Notes: generated by a model not told the origin, from the letters alone. 7,541 nt of DNA from an uncultured Subdoligranulum sp. (GCA_900772715.1 CAAGRN010000227.1:1-7541); one strand, 5' to 3'; shown: positions 1 to 6,430, numbered from the stretch's first letter. Program-made: numbers and translations.

Positions 1-10
1 GCGGGTTTTT

Positions 11-184
11 AGGCAATACCGTATAATTCTAAGTGCCGATACGGCGAGCGAGGTGCGGCAGCTGCTAAGCCAGAAGCGCAGGCAATACTTTGTGTATTGG
101 CGAGCATTTTGGCAACGCAGATGCCGTGCCGCAGCCGCCGGAGCGGTGCTTAAGCCGTAAGGCGAGAATTGTGCGGTGTTGCCT
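11..184. repeat. MITE-like inverted-repeat element downstream of glgB
   Basis: The two ends form a terminal inverted repeat of 20 bp. The left end is AGGCAATACCGTATAATTCT (11-30). The reverse complement of 165-184 is AGGCAACACCGCACAATTCT, which gives 17 of 20 identities, and all three differences are T/C changes that still pair as G-U in RNA. The interior is also self-complementary: TGCGGCA (54-60) with TGCCGCA (127-133), CTGC (62-65) with GCAG (117-120), GCCAGAAGC (69-77) with 104-113 across one bulge, and CAATAC (83-88) with GTATTG (94-99) around a 5-nt loop. Almost the whole element can therefore fold into one long imperfect hairpin. No protein is encoded and no clear target-site duplication is seen. 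Its right end lies 8 bases beyond the glgB stop codon. It could be a non-autonomous transposon (MITE), a dispersed palindromic repeat, or the folded 3' end of the glgB transcript. The structure is directly visible; mobility is inferred. Confidence 0.6.
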
Positions 185-192
185 TTACCTTA

Positions 193-1962
193 TTAAATAA
201 GCGCGTACAGCACACCGCTGAAGGGCGGCAAATTCAGCGTCAGCGTGTCGGCAGCGGGCAGGGCTTTGCCCTTGGCGGGCTTGGTCGTGCCGCCTCCGAA
301 AACCGTCCAGTCGGTGTCCAGCAGCAGGGTCAGCTTGCCCTTTTGGGGCAGCGTCAGCTCGTAGTCGGTCAATTCGGTATCGCCGAAGTTGAACGCCGCC
401 AGCACGCCGCCCTCACTCCCCTGCCGCCAGATGGCGCAGGCGTTCTTTTCGGGGTGGGCGCAGTCCAGCCAGCGGAAGGCGGCGGGGTCATACTCCCTTG
501 ACCAGAAACCGTCGTTTTGCAGGTACACCTCGTTCAGCGCCTTGCGGAACACGCGGAAGCTGTCGTGGTTGGGGTATTTCAGCACCGACCAGTCCTGCTC
601 GCGGCTTTCGTCCCATTCGCGCAGCTGGGCAAACTCGTTGCCCATAAAGTCCAGCTTTTTGCCGGGGTGGATCGCCATATACAGGTACAGTGCGCGCGCC
701 TGCGGGAACTTGCCCTCGTACTCGCCGTACATTTTTTGCACAATAGTCGCCTTGCCGTGAACGTTTTCGTCGTGGCTGAAGGGCAGAATGTAATGCTCGT
801 TCCACGCATACATCATCGAGAAGGTCAGCTTGCTCAGGTTGTGCTTGCGCTCCTCCGGCGTTTTTTTGAAGTAGTCCAGCGTGTCGTTCATCCAGCCAAG
901 GTCCCACTTGTAGTCAAAGCCCAGACCGCCGTACTCGACGGGCGCAGTGACCTTGGGGAAGTTGGTGGAATCCTCGGCGATCAGCATAGCGGTGGGGTGG
1001 CGCTGCTGCAAGCCGGCGTTCATACCTTTCAAAAACTCCAGCGTGCTGCCGTTGACCCCGCGGCTGGGGTCGCCCTGCCAGTAGATCAGGCGGCTGACGG
1101 CGTCCATACGCAGACCGTCGGCGTGGAACACCCGCAGCCAGTAGTCGGCACAGGACTGGATAAAGCAGCGGATTTCCCCGCGCGAATGCATAAAGTTGCA
1201 GCTGCCCCACTCGCTCTGCCCCACGCTGGCGGCGGGGTACTCGTACAAAGGGGTGCCGTCAAATTCCTTTAAGCCGTATTCGTCCACGGCAAAGTGTACC
1301 GGCACAAAGTCCAGAATTACGCCGATGCCCTGCTTGTGGCAGGCGTTGATGAACTGCGCCAGCTCGTCCGGCGTGCCGTAGCGGCTGGTGGGGGCAAAAA
1401 AGCCGGTGGTCTGGTAGCCCCAGCTGCCGTCAAAGGGATGCTCTGCCAGCGGCATCAGCTCCAGATGGGTGTAGCCGTATTTTTGGCAGTAGGCGGGCAA
1501 AAGCTCGGCAAGCTCGGCGTAGGTGTACCAGCTGCCGTCCTCCTTCTGCTGCCAGCTGCCCATATGGACTTCGTAAATATTTAACGGTTTATCATAGTTT
1601 TTGCTGCGTGCAGCCAGCCACGCCTCGTCCGCAAAGCCGGTGGGGCACTCAGCAATGATGCTGCGTCCGTCGGGGCGCAGCTTCATGGCAAAGCCGTAGG
1701 GGTCGCAGTGATCCACGCTTCGCCCGTTTGCGCCGGTAACGCGGTACTGGTACGCCATACCCGCATCGGCGCCGTTGACATCTGCCTCCCACACACCGGC
1801 GCAGGTGCGGTGCATACCGTACTCTCCGAATTCGCCCACAACCTGCACATACTGCGCACTGGGCGCCCAGACGGCAAAATGCGTGCCGCCGAAATAGGTG
1901 TGCGCACCGAAAAACTCATACGCATCAAAGGCATGACCGGTATAAAAAGCCTGCATATCCAT
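193..1962 (-). CDS. glgB: 1,4-alpha-glucan branching enzyme (GH13 family)
   Basis: This enzyme cuts an alpha-1,4-glucan chain and rejoins the segment through an alpha-1,6 bond, creating branches in cytoplasmic glycogen. Residues about 20-115 form the N-terminal CBM48-like beta domain (FAVWAPSAQ at 29-37). The catalytic barrel starts near EVHMGSW (131-137). The four GH13 regions are present: DFVPVHF (218-224), GLRMDAV with nucleophile D287, LIAED with acid/base E330, and FSHDE with D398. SHDENVHGK is the branching-enzyme form of region IV. A beta-rich C-terminal domain follows from about 500. The protein has 589 residues, against about 730 in E. coli, and lacks the extra N-terminal module, as in other short Firmicute enzymes. 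The start at 1962 is backed by AAGGAG (1973-1978), 10 bases upstream. It is separated from mgtE by a terminator, and no convincing promoter of its own is visible. No other glycogen gene lies in the window. Confidence 0.95.
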   Translation of the reverse strand: MDMQAFYTGHAFDAYEFFGAHTYFGGTHFAVWAPSAQYVQVVGEFGEYGMHRTCAGVWEADVNGADAGMAYQYRVTGANGRSVDHCDPYGFAMKLRPDGRSIIAECPTGFADEAWLAARSKNYDKPLNIYEVHMGSWQQKEDGSWYTYAELAELLPAYCQKYGYTHLELMPLAEHPFDGSWGYQTTGFFAPTSRYGTPDELAQFINACHKQGIGVILDFVPVHFAVDEYGLKEFDGTPLYEYPAASVGQSEWGSCNFMHSRGEIRCFIQSCADYWLRVFHADGLRMDAVSRLIYWQGDPSRGVNGSTLEFLKGMNAGLQQRHPTAMLIAEDSTNFPKVTAPVEYGGLGFDYKWDLGWMNDTLDYFKKTPEERKHNLSKLTFSMMYAWNEHYILPFSHDENVHGKATIVQKMYGEYEGKFPQARALYLYMAIHPGKKLDFMGNEFAQLREWDESREQDWSVLKYPNHDSFRVFRKALNEVYLQNDGFWSREYDPAAFRWLDCAHPEKNACAIWRQGSEGGVLAAFNFGDTELTDYELTLPQKGKLTLLLDTDWTVFGGGTTKPAKGKALPAADTLTLNLPPFSGVLYALI

Positions 1963-1992
1963 GGCTGAAACGCTCCTTGCTGTTTATTCTAT

Positions 1993-2030
1993 AAAAAAAT
2001 TGTACCACATCGGGCGATGCGGTACAATTT
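1993..2030 (-). terminator. Rho-independent terminator of mgtE
   Basis: On the minus strand, 2015-2030 pairs with 1997-2012 in a 16-bp stem with a very short loop. It is followed by a T run (four T residues after the stem, seven counting the last stem bases). The only non-Watson-Crick pair (2020 with 2007) is G-U when read as minus-strand RNA but A-C when read as plus-strand RNA, which supports use by the minus strand. It sits 20 bases after the mgtE stop and upstream of the glgB ribosome binding site, so it separates the two genes. Confidence 0.85.
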
Positions 2031-2049
2031 ACATTATTGTACACTGTGT

Positions 2050-3414
2050 TCAAATATTGAGCAGAACCTTGGCAATGTTGAAGTAGATCAGCAGCGTGGT
2101 GGTATCCACGATGGTGGTGATCAGGGGCGACGCCATAACGGCGGGATCCATGTGGAATTTTTCCGCTACAACGGGCAAAAAGCCGCCGATGATCTGGGAC
2201 AGCAGCACCGTGCAGATCAGCGTCAGGCAGACGACCGCCGCCACGGGCGCGGCGATGCCGTCCAGCAGGATGAGCTTGCCAAAGTTCAGGATCGCCAGCG
2301 TGCCGCCGCACAAAATGGCAGCGCGGCACTCGCGCCAGAGGATGCGGGGCAGGTCCTTCGGCTCGATATCGCCCAGCGCCATACCGCGGATGATGGTGGA
2401 GGTACTCTGGCTGCCCGCGTTGCCGCCGGTGTCGGTCAGCAGCGGGATATAGGCGGTCAGCACGGTGACCGCCGCCAGCGCGTCCTCGTACCCGCGGATG
2501 ACCATACTGGAGAAGGAGGACGAAACCATCAGGAACAGCAGCCACGGGGCGCGGCTTTTGTACAGATCCCACATAGACTGTTTAAAGTACGGCTTATCGG
2601 TGGGACCGATAGCGTTCATCTTGGCGATATCCTCGCTCGCCTCGTCCTGCAGGATGGAGATAGCGTCGTCGATGGTCACGATGCCGACCAGACGTTTTTC
2701 GTTGTCCACAACAGGGATCGCCAGAAAGCCGTATTTTTCAAACAGCTGGGAAACATCCTCCTGGTCGGTTGTGGTGCTGACGCTGATGACGTTTTCGTCC
2801 ATCAGGTCGGCGATATGCTCGTTCTCCGGCTCGCGGCAGAGTATCAGCGCGCGCAGCGAAACCACGCCGATCAGCGTGCGGTCACGGTCGGTTACATAGC
2901 AGTTGTTGATGGTCTCCTTGTCAAAGCCGTTTTTGCGGATGGCTTCGATGGCCTGCGCCACCGTCATACCGGCGCGCAGCTCCATAAACTCGGTGGTCAT
3001 GACGCCGCCGGCGGAGTCCTCGGGGTATTTGAGCAGTTCGTTGATCATGCGGCGGGTCGCCGGGTCAGCCTGCGCCAAAATACGCTTGACGACGTTGGCG
3101 GGCATTTCCTCCACCAGATCCGTCGCATCATCAACAAACAGATCATTGACCACGACCTTCAGTTCCTTATCGGTCAGGCAGTCGATCAGGGTCTGCTGGG
3201 TTTCGGGGGTAAGCTCGGCAAAAATTTCAGCCGCCAGGTCCTTGGGACAAAGGCGAAACAGCACCGGGAGCTTTTCGGGCGGGAGATCCTCAAACACCGC
3301 CGCCAGATCGGGCGCGGGCAGGTTCTCCATAACGTCGCGCAGGCTCTGGTACTTTTTGGCATCGTCCAAGTTGGCCAGCATGGTTTTCAGGGTCAGAATT
3401 GCAGCATCGGACAT
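2050..3414 (-). CDS. mgtE: Magnesium transporter MgtE
   Basis: MgtE is a homodimeric, Mg2+-gated channel in the cytoplasmic membrane that imports Mg2+ (some homologues also carry Co2+). The 454 residues match the usual length of about 450. The order is a helical MgtE N domain (about 30-130), two CBS domains (about 137-200 and 202-260, with SVSTTTDQEDVSQLF and VVDNEKRLVGIVTIDD), a connecting plug helix (about 262-285) and five membrane helices (about 287-452). The family ion-path motif PLLTDTGGNAGSQS is at 324-337. In the last helix region, D423 (DPAVMASPL) and D437 (TTIVDTT) appear to match the pore aspartates D418 and D432 of the Thermus protein, with the same 14-residue spacing. The ATG at 3414 is preceded by AGGAGG (3425-3430) with a 10-base spacer. 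That site lies inside a terminator hairpin, so the gene is probably controlled through its leader. It has its own promoter and terminator. Confidence 0.95.
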   Translation of the reverse strand: MSDAAILTLKTMLANLDDAKKYQSLRDVMENLPAPDLAAVFEDLPPEKLPVLFRLCPKDLAAEIFAELTPETQQTLIDCLTDKELKVVVNDLFVDDATDLVEEMPANVVKRILAQADPATRRMINELLKYPEDSAGGVMTTEFMELRAGMTVAQAIEAIRKNGFDKETINNCYVTDRDRTLIGVVSLRALILCREPENEHIADLMDENVISVSTTTDQEDVSQLFEKYGFLAIPVVDNEKRLVGIVTIDDAISILQDEASEDIAKMNAIGPTDKPYFKQSMWDLYKSRAPWLLFLMVSSSFSSMVIRGYEDALAAVTVLTAYIPLLTDTGGNAGSQSTSTIIRGMALGDIEPKDLPRILWRECRAAILCGGTLAILNFGKLILLDGIAAPVAAVVCLTLICTVLLSQIIGGFLPVVAEKFHMDPAVMASPLITTIVDTTTLLIYFNIAKVLLNI

Positions 3415-3441
3415 AAAAAAGCCGCCTCCTTTTCAGGCGGC
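3415..3441 (-). terminator. Attenuator hairpin overlapping the mgtE ribosome binding site
   Basis: GCCGCCT (3441-3435) pairs with AGGCGGC (3427-3421) in a 7-bp GC-rich stem with a 7-nt loop. Six T residues (3420-3415) follow and run directly into the mgtE ATG. The Shine-Dalgarno AGGAGG (3430-3425) lies half in the loop and half in the 3' arm. When folded, the hairpin could both stop transcription just before the gene and hide the ribosome binding site. A terminator in this place is compatible with mgtE expression only if it is conditional, and the upstream complement at 3534-3541 offers a way to open it. Confidence 0.75.
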
Positions 3442-3492
3442 AGCCGAACACTTTATTTTTAGGGAAATGCAACGCACAGCGGACCCATACGC

Positions 3493-3591
3493 TTAGACTC
3501 GCGCATAGTCTGCTTCTTCCCACCAAAATATGACGGCTGCCTTATTCAAGATACATCGGTACACAGGACTGGGACTACTGGGTGTATCCAT
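3493..3591 (-). CDS. Possible 32-codon leader peptide upstream of mgtE
   Basis: An ATG at 3591 opens a 32-codon frame that ends in TAA at 3493-3495, wholly inside the mgtE leader. The peptide begins MDTPSSPSPVYR, with prolines at positions 4, 7 and 9, and has two adjacent tryptophans near its end. The only upstream match to the ribosome is a weak GGTGG, 6-10 bases before the ATG. The frame covers the antiterminator strand (3534-3541), so translating ribosomes would mask it, and early ribosome drop-off or stalling would free it. Enterobacterial mgtA uses an acidic, proline-rich leader peptide (MgtL) as a Mg2+ sensor in this general way. The similarity of layout is suggestive only; the frame may be chance. 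Confidence 0.25.
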   Translation of the reverse strand: MDTPSSPSPVYRCILNKAAVIFWWEEADYARV

Positions 3592-3646
3592 GACAACCAC
3601 CACACTTTTCTTATAAAATTGGGCAGGGGCATACCCTACCGATATT

Positions 3647-3675
3647 ACTTTAGCACGCCCGGCGGGATTCGTCAA
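3647..3675 (-). promoter_or_regulatory. SigA-type promoter of mgtE with extended -10
   Basis: On the minus strand TTGACG (3675-3670, 5 of 6 matches to the -35 consensus) is followed by exactly 17 bases and then TAAAGT (3652-3647, 4 of 6). A TG one base before the -10 (3655-3654) makes it an extended -10 promoter. Transcription would start near 3640, just after the terminator of the preceding operon, which makes mgtE an independent unit. Confidence 0.75.
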
Positions 3676-3710
3676 GCAGTTTTTTGCTTTGCGCCGCAGC
3701 TTTTTTGGCA

Positions 3711-3744
3711 AAACAAACAGCCCCCTCCCGGCGGGAGGGGGCTG
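3711..3744 (-). terminator. Rho-independent terminator of the membrane-protein operon
   Basis: A perfect 12-bp stem pairs 3733-3744 with 3718-3729 around a 3-nt loop, mostly G-C. On the minus strand it is followed by TTTGTTT. It begins 16 bases after the stop codon of the 208-residue membrane protein and ends that transcript before the mgtE promoter. The plus strand has no T run on its side, so it acts in one direction. Confidence 0.88.
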
Positions 3745-3760
3745 CGAAGTTTGGGGTTGG

Positions 3761-4387
3761 TTATACGGTGACAGTTTCCCTGCTCCGGGGCAGCGCCAAG
3801 GCGGTATCGCACAGGCTTACCGCCAAAAACAGGGCCAGCGGCGGGCAAAGCAGCCCGTAAAAAAGGTCCTCGCTGCCAAAGCGGAACAGGCGGTCCCACC
3901 CGGCGGGGTTTACCGTGATTTTGGCAAAATCAAAGCGCACACTGGGAAAAATGCCCAGATCCAGCCGCACCTGACGGGTGGAATCCGGAAAGACAAAGCG
4001 ATAGCCATCGCCGCATTTTTGCGCATAGACCATACGGTTTGTGCCAAAGGCGTAGTTTTCCTTGGAGGTGTAAAACGCCACCAGCTCGCCGGGGTCGTCG
4101 GAATACGTGCATTCTATGTACAGCTCGCGCACCGCGCCGGTGTAGATCAGCTGCCCGTCGTCGGTGGTGGTTTCGACGCTTTGCGCGCCGTGCAGCTCCA
4201 CACCGACCGGCTCAAAATCCGAAAGGCTTAGCTCCTTGGCGGCAAATTTACCGCTGAGGGCAATGCCCGCCCCGTACACAAGGTGCAGCAGCACCAGCGC
4301 CGCCGCCGTTGCGGCATACGCCGCCGCCAGCAGCCGGGCAAAATGGGCGTGGGCGTACCTGCTCAACTGTTGCAGGCGTTCAGGCAT
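3761..4387 (-). CDS. Small membrane protein with external domain, partner of the GT-C-like protein
   Basis: I do not recognise a named family. The 208 residues show a basic/aromatic N-terminal tail, a membrane helix at about 18-45, a soluble middle part at about 47-172 and a second membrane helix at about 174-198. The middle part should face outside the membrane. It has the look of a beta-sandwich (ELYIECTYS, RFVFPDSTRQVRLDLG) and recalls non-catalytic domains attached to some GT-C glycosyltransferases, though this resemblance is from memory and weak. The start codon overlaps the end of the upstream gene in ATGCCTGA, and AGGAGGTGAG lies 5 bases before it inside that gene, so translation is very likely coupled and the products made in step. 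A strong terminator follows. A role in handling or presenting a surface glycan together with its neighbour is inferred. Confidence 0.75.
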   Translation of the reverse strand: MPERLQQLSRYAHAHFARLLAAAYAATAAALVLLHLVYGAGIALSGKFAAKELSLSDFEPVGVELHGAQSVETTTDDGQLIYTGAVRELYIECTYSDDPGELVAFYTSKENYAFGTNRMVYAQKCGDGYRFVFPDSTRQVRLDLGIFPSVRFDFAKITVNPAGWDRLFRFGSEDLFYGLLCPPLALFLAVSLCDTALALPRSRETVTV

Positions 4388-6392
4388 GGGGACTCACCTC
4401 CTGCATAGGTACGGCATTGTCGGTAATCCGGTACAGCACACCTCTGCGCACACCGCCCGAAAACAGGTTGTTGTAGGACGCAACAAATTCCGGGTCCGGG
4501 TCTACGATCAGAACATAGTCAAAATAGGTGTGCATCACCTGGGTAAAGGTTTCCGCGTCAGCTACATTATAATAGTAGCGCCCGCTTGCGGGGTCGATAT
4601 GATCCCGGAACGAGATTTTGAAATCCACGCCGGAATGCAGGGTGTCCACATCGGTCAGCGCCGGCAGCAGCCGCTGCTTGTACAAAAAGTAGCCCCAGGT
4701 ATCCTGATCGGGCATCACCGCATAGACGCGGGTATCCTTGGTCAGATAGCTGCGGTAGGTTTCGGCGGTTTTTTCCGCCTGCATTACGTTGGCATAGGCG
4801 TTTTGCGGGGCGGCAAACACCGTGTAGGAAAGCCCCGGCTGCAGCACCGTTGCCAGACCGAAGCACGCCAGTGCCGCCACCGCCAGCTGCCCCACGGCAG
4901 GCTTGGCGGCATGCAGGATCGGCACCGCCACCAAAAACACCGTGTAGATCCACAGCCAGTAGTAGCTGGTCATATAGCGGGCATATTCCACCATACCATC
5001 GTGGAAATCCGCAATAAAATAGCTGATGGTCAAACCGTACACCACCGCGCCGAGGGCAAGCCCCAGCGCCAGAAGCACCAGCGGCAGCCGATGCCCGCGG
5101 CAAAGCGCCGCGCACCCCAGCCCCAACGCCAGCAGCAGCACAACCAGCACCCGGTCCGGCACAAACGCCGTGATTTTTTCGGACAGAAATTCCTGCCGCA
5201 TGGTTGCCAGCACCTGCCTGTGGCGCTCTGTGCGGCGGGCGTCCACAAAGATGGAAAGGAACCCGCCTTCGGGCTGTTCCTGCGCTGCCGGTTCGGCAGG
5301 CGTTGCTTTTGCCTCCGGCGCCTGCCCTTGCTCTGTTTCAGCGGCAGGCTGCGCATACAGGGCGTCGTAGTCGAATTCGGGGTCCGTCAGGGTAAACGGA
5401 CACTCGATGGTGCGCGGGGTCGTTTTCTGCAAGCCCCAGAACCACGATTGGTATGCCCCCGCCACGACCCCCACCGTAAGCACAAGGGTCAGCACCACAG
5501 ACAAGGGCTTTTTCCGCGGCTTTTGCTCCGGTGCGTACAGCGCAAAAAAGGTAAGCAGCACTGCCGTCAGCAGGGCAAAAAAGACGCTGGTATTTTTCAT
5601 CAGCGTAAGGTAGACAAGCGGCAGCAGGGCGCCCCACGCATGCCCGCTTTCCAGATAGGACACCACGCACCCCAAAAACACCACCGCAATGAGAAAATCC
5701 ACCATAGCGGTGCCGTAGGCATACACCAGCGAGGTGTAATCCTTGGCGGGGGCATGGTAGTTTTCCCAAAACGGCGAAAGCACCAGCACCACAAACGCGC
5801 CCACCGCCAGCGGCAGATTCTGCGTTTTTTTGTGCAGCCACGCCGCCGTCATGGCAAAGATGGCAAGCATCAAAAAGGCATACGACAAAAGCAGCTTGTA
5901 GTCGTCAAAGCTGCGGCTGAAGTACATAAAAAAGTACCCCAGCACGCTGTTCATGGGCGGCAGCGACGGAAAGGTAAGGTCCGCCTGTTGGTTGTAAAAC
6001 TGCCCGTAATATTTGACATATTTGGCGGATACGCTCCAGAACGAATACTCGTCCCAGTAATAGCACAGCGGCTTTTGCAGCGCAAAAATCACGGTAAACA
6101 CGGTCGCCGCGCCGTTGTACAGCAGCACAAAGGGGTCTGCGTAGTCACGCAGACGCGCGGCAAGGTCTTTTTGGCGCAGATGCCTTGTCAGATACCACGC
6201 CGTACCCACTGCCAGCAAAAGCAGCATAACTGCCATGGTACCCGCCATCGCCCCTGTAAAGCCGGCGGCATACAGCACCGTCAGCGCCGCGCACAGCGCC
6301 GTAAAATAGCAATGCATCGGGCTGGTATGCAGTTTTTCCTGCAGCAGCAGCGCTGCAAGGTTCAAAAGCAGAACCGGGAGTAAGACCGTCAT
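4380..6392 (-). CDS. Polytopic membrane protein, probable GT-C glycosyltransferase
   Basis: The 670 residues contain about 12-14 membrane helices (roughly 2-18, 28-67, 88-107, 147-158, 168-185, 193-208, 226-246, 252-286, 297-315, 412-458, 474-493, 499-521). The first large loop holds YYWDEYSFWS at 111-120 (D114, E115), followed by K124 and K127. An acidic pair in an aromatic first loop is the usual catalytic feature of GT-C enzymes, which move a sugar from a polyprenyl-phosphate donor outside the membrane. A long loop (about 316-411) includes an Ala/Pro/Glu/Gln-rich stretch at 346-377. Near the late helices EYARYMTSYY (469-478) has an arginine-tyrosine core of the sort that can bind donor phosphate. 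The C-terminal part (about 530-670) is soluble. The ATG at 6392 has GAAAGGA (6401-6407) 8 bases upstream. Acceptor and sugar are unknown; a flippase or polymerase is a less likely alternative. Confidence 0.7.
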   Translation of the reverse strand: MTVLLPVLLLNLAALLLQEKLHTSPMHCYFTALCAALTVLYAAGFTGAMAGTMAVMLLLLAVGTAWYLTRHLRQKDLAARLRDYADPFVLLYNGAATVFTVIFALQKPLCYYWDEYSFWSVSAKYVKYYGQFYNQQADLTFPSLPPMNSVLGYFFMYFSRSFDDYKLLLSYAFLMLAIFAMTAAWLHKKTQNLPLAVGAFVVLVLSPFWENYHAPAKDYTSLVYAYGTAMVDFLIAVVFLGCVVSYLESGHAWGALLPLVYLTLMKNTSVFFALLTAVLLTFFALYAPEQKPRKKPLSVVLTLVLTVGVVAGAYQSWFWGLQKTTPRTIECPFTLTDPEFDYDALYAQPAAETEQGQAPEAKATPAEPAAQEQPEGGFLSIFVDARRTERHRQVLATMRQEFLSEKITAFVPDRVLVVLLLALGLGCAALCRGHRLPLVLLALGLALGAVVYGLTISYFIADFHDGMVEYARYMTSYYWLWIYTVFLVAVPILHAAKPAVGQLAVAALACFGLATVLQPGLSYTVFAAPQNAYANVMQAEKTAETYRSYLTKDTRVYAVMPDQDTWGYFLYKQRLLPALTDVDTLHSGVDFKISFRDHIDPASGRYYYNVADAETFTQVMHTYFDYVLIVDPDPEFVASYNNLFSGGVRRGVLYRITDNAVPMQEVSPHA

Positions 6393-6408
6393 GGCAAGGA
6401 TCCTTTCC
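6393..6408 (-). promoter_or_regulatory. Palindromic ribosome binding site of the GT-C-like gene
   Basis: The Shine-Dalgarno GAAAGGA (6407-6401) sits in a near-perfect 16-base palindrome that touches the ATG. Its centre AAGGATCCTT (6396-6405) is exact, and GG/CC ends extend it with one mismatched pair. As RNA it could form only a small tight hairpin or pair between molecules, so any effect on translation is likely modest. The whole gap to the upstream stop is 38 bases with no terminator, so this gene probably shares a transcript with the UPF0210 gene. Confidence 0.4.
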
Positions 6409-6430
6409 GAACAGCTTAGGCTATACCGCC

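Larger units (their letters stand above)
3415..3640 (-). promoter_or_regulatory. Structured mgtE 5' leader, candidate riboregulator
   Basis: About 225 nt lie between the predicted transcription start (near 3640) and the mgtE ATG, far longer than a plain untranslated leader. Visible pairings include GGCAGCCG (3541 to 3534) with CGGCUGCC (3446 to 3439), a perfect 8-bp match that removes the outer 3 bp of the terminator next to the start codon. AGACU/AGUCU gives a small hairpin around 3500-3515. GAUACA (3588-3583) can pair with UGUAUC (3555-3550) or, as GGAUACAC with one bulge, with GUGUACC (3564-3558). A long-range closure AGGG..AUGC (3637-3629) with GCAU..CCCU (3470-3461) is also possible. This pattern of exclusive pairings fits a transcription attenuator. 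Mg2+ is the expected signal from the gene it precedes, but I do not see the conserved M-box strings, so the class is unassigned. Confidence 0.6.

Noticed and set aside
1986..1993. TATAGAAT just upstream of glgB as a -10 box
   Set aside because: No acceptable -35 lies 16-18 bases upstream; that position falls in the terminator loop (CGCCCG).
2026..2053. TTGAAC - 16 bases - TAAATT as a promoter for glgB
   Set aside because: It overlaps the mgtE stop codon and lies upstream of the 16-bp terminator, so its transcript would be stopped before glgB. The -10 match is also poor.
2017..3462. Long plus-strand frame (481 codons) opposite mgtE
   Set aside because: The minus strand encodes a complete MgtE with all expected domains. 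The plus frame is an H/Q/D/G-rich mirror with no recognisable family and crosses the mgtE attenuator.
3415..3640. M-box (Mg2+ riboswitch) or 6S RNA as the identity of the mgtE leader
   Set aside because: The gene context favours an M-box, and the AUGC/GCAU closure loosely recalls 6S RNA, but I do not see the conserved M-box segments (such as GUUAGGUGAGGCUCC) or a convincing 6S central bubble. I kept the leader as unclassified; a covariance-model search would decide.
4164..6383. Very long open frame on the plus strand (739 codons) opposite the GT-C-like gene
   Set aside because: Its product is rich in H, R, Q and G with no domain logic, it has no ribosome binding site, and it mirrors a minus-strand gene with clear membrane helices. 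It is a by-product of GC-rich codon use.
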